A program made the position numbers and the translations under genes. From Algibacter miyuki (GTDB lineage Bacteria; Bacteroidota; Bacteroidia; Flavobacteriales; Flavobacteriaceae): 64,000 nt of DNA. Position 1 is the stretch's first letter. The number at the start of each line of letters is the position of its first letter. The notes below the pieces were generated by a model. The model was not told where the DNA came from, did not search any database, and saw only the letters and a program-made list of their open reading frames with translations. Below, piece by piece: positions 63,318-64,000 of this stretch. The stretch lies in the NCBI RefSeq assembly GCF_030409805.1, contig NZ_JAUFQP010000013.1:936501-1000500 (forward strand), given 5' to 3'.

Positions 63318-64000
63318 ATGAAACGGATTCCTATTTTATTACTATTTATTGTTTTGTTGCAATCATGTCAAGTCTCTAAAAACAAAAAGGCTGGAGATGA
63401 TAAATTAATTAATACCATATCAGAACAACTTTCTTATTTTCCTGAAATAAAAGATACTTTAGATCTTAAATCTTCTCGTCGAATTTTTCCACGAACTCTA
63501 ACGGCATCAGGTAAACTTCATTTAGTAGGAAAAAGAGATTGGACTAGCGGTTTTTATCCTGGCGTTTTATGGTACATGTATCAATTAACAGGAGAAAATA
63601 GTTGGAAAGAAAAAGCAGAATATTATACTTCCCAATTAGAAAGTGAACAATTTAATGACTCAAATCATGATTTAGGTTTTAAAATGATGCCAAGTTATGG
63701 AGAAGGGTATAAGCTTACTAAAAACGAAAAATATAAAGACGTTTTAATACAATCGGCAAAAACATTAATTACCAGATTTAATGAGAACGTTGGAAGTATT
63801 CGATCTTGGGATCATAATACGGATAAATGGGATTTTCCGGTAATTATAGATAATTTAATGAATTTGGAATTATTGTTTTGGGCATCTAAAGAAACTGGCG
63901 ACCCTGTATTTTATAACATCGCCGTTACGCATGCCAATACCACCATGAAATATCATTTTAGAAGTGATTACAGTTCGTACCATGTGGTAGGTTATGATCC
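63318..64000 (+). CDS. GH88 unsaturated glucuronyl hydrolase lipoprotein, second copy (3' end outside window)
   Basis: 227 codons from ATG 63318 to the window end, no stop. Lipobox cysteine near 17 ('FIVLLQSCQVSK'). It shares with the gene at 36545 the segments 'RDWTSGFYPGVLWYMYQLTGE', 'NHDLGFKM' (first catalytic Asp) and 'WDFPVIIDNLMNLELLF' (second catalytic Asp), but differs elsewhere, so the two are paralogues rather than recent duplicates. It acts on unsaturated uronyl ends from lyase cleavage. Divergent from the HTCS gene, which probably controls it. Confidence 0.9.
   Translation, partial: MKRIPILLLFIVLLQSCQVSKNKKAGDDKLINTISEQLSYFPEIKDTLDLKSSRRIFPRTLTASGKLHLVGKRDWTSGFYPGVLWYMYQLTGENSWKEKAEYYTSQLESEQFNDSNHDLGFKMMPSYGEGYKLTKNEKYKDVLIQSAKTLITRFNENVGSIRSWDHNTDKWDFPVIIDNLMNLELLFWASKETGDPVFYNIAVTHANTTMKYHFRSDYSSYHVVGYD

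Noticed and set aside
1-64000. tRNA, rRNA, CRISPR arrays, insertion sequences and recognised riboswitches
   Set aside because: I looked for cloverleaf-like and regularly spaced repeats, transposase motifs (DDE, HUH) and terminal inverted repeats and found none I can support.

Overview
The window looks like a chromosomal segment of a marine Flavobacteriaceae-type bacterium (Bacteroidota). It is AT-rich. It has two SusC/SusD pairs, C-terminal type IX secretion (T9SS) sorting tails, lipobox lipoproteins, a hybrid two-component regulator, Bacteroidota-type TAnnTTTG promoter boxes and almost no Shine-Dalgarno sequences. No rRNA, tRNA, CRISPR array, integrase or transposase was recognised.

1-14 kb: a one-directional (minus strand) run of unusual accessory genes. 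They are an OB-fold/S1 repeat protein (cut by the window edge), a DGQHR protein with a membrane coiled-coil partner, a membrane protein with a phosphodiester-glycosidase-like protein, a ricin-type lectin, a trypsin-like protease with a small membrane protein, a DUF4157 (eCIS-associated) protein with a nuclease-like tail, and a serine hydrolase. The units are separated by imperfect inverted repeats of about 58-133 bp. In five units the short sequence just before the first gene is complementary to the sequence just after the last gene, exactly for 9 and 10 bases in two of them. This is the architecture of integron gene cassettes and attC sites, here without a visible integrase. It is the strongest candidate for an undescribed system.

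14-34.2 kb: a peptidoglycan/amino-sugar scavenging locus. It holds a DeoR regulator, a NagX-like membrane protein, a SusC/SusD pair, a sodium:solute symporter, MurQ, a NagZ-like GH3 lipoprotein, a secreted GH18, a NamZ-type (DUF1343) lipoprotein, a large FAD/Fe-S D-lactate-type dehydrogenase and a NagB-LmbE fusion. Together they could release MurNAc and GlcNAc outside, import them, remove D-lactate (MurQ), oxidise it, and convert GlcNAc-6-P to fructose-6-P. No MurNAc/GlcNAc kinase and no NagA are in the window. A 16-bp motif shared by the deoR-nagX and susC upstream regions is a candidate DeoR operator.

34.7-41 kb and 45.8-64 kb: parts of a polysaccharide utilisation locus for an acidic (uronate-containing) glycan. 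It has a TPR-LuxR regulator, two GH88 unsaturated glucuronyl hydrolases (the second cut by the window end), a DUF5060 glycoside hydrolase, SusC/SusD, two surface-glycan-binding-type lipoproteins, a parallel beta-helix enzyme and a beta-propeller enzyme (both with DNRLRE and T9SS tails), a deiodinase-like redoxin protein and a hybrid two-component system. Between the two parts lie three minus-strand genes: a lone contractile tail-sheath protein that carries a signal peptide, a DnaQ-GIY-YIG nuclease and a DUF457 membrane protein.
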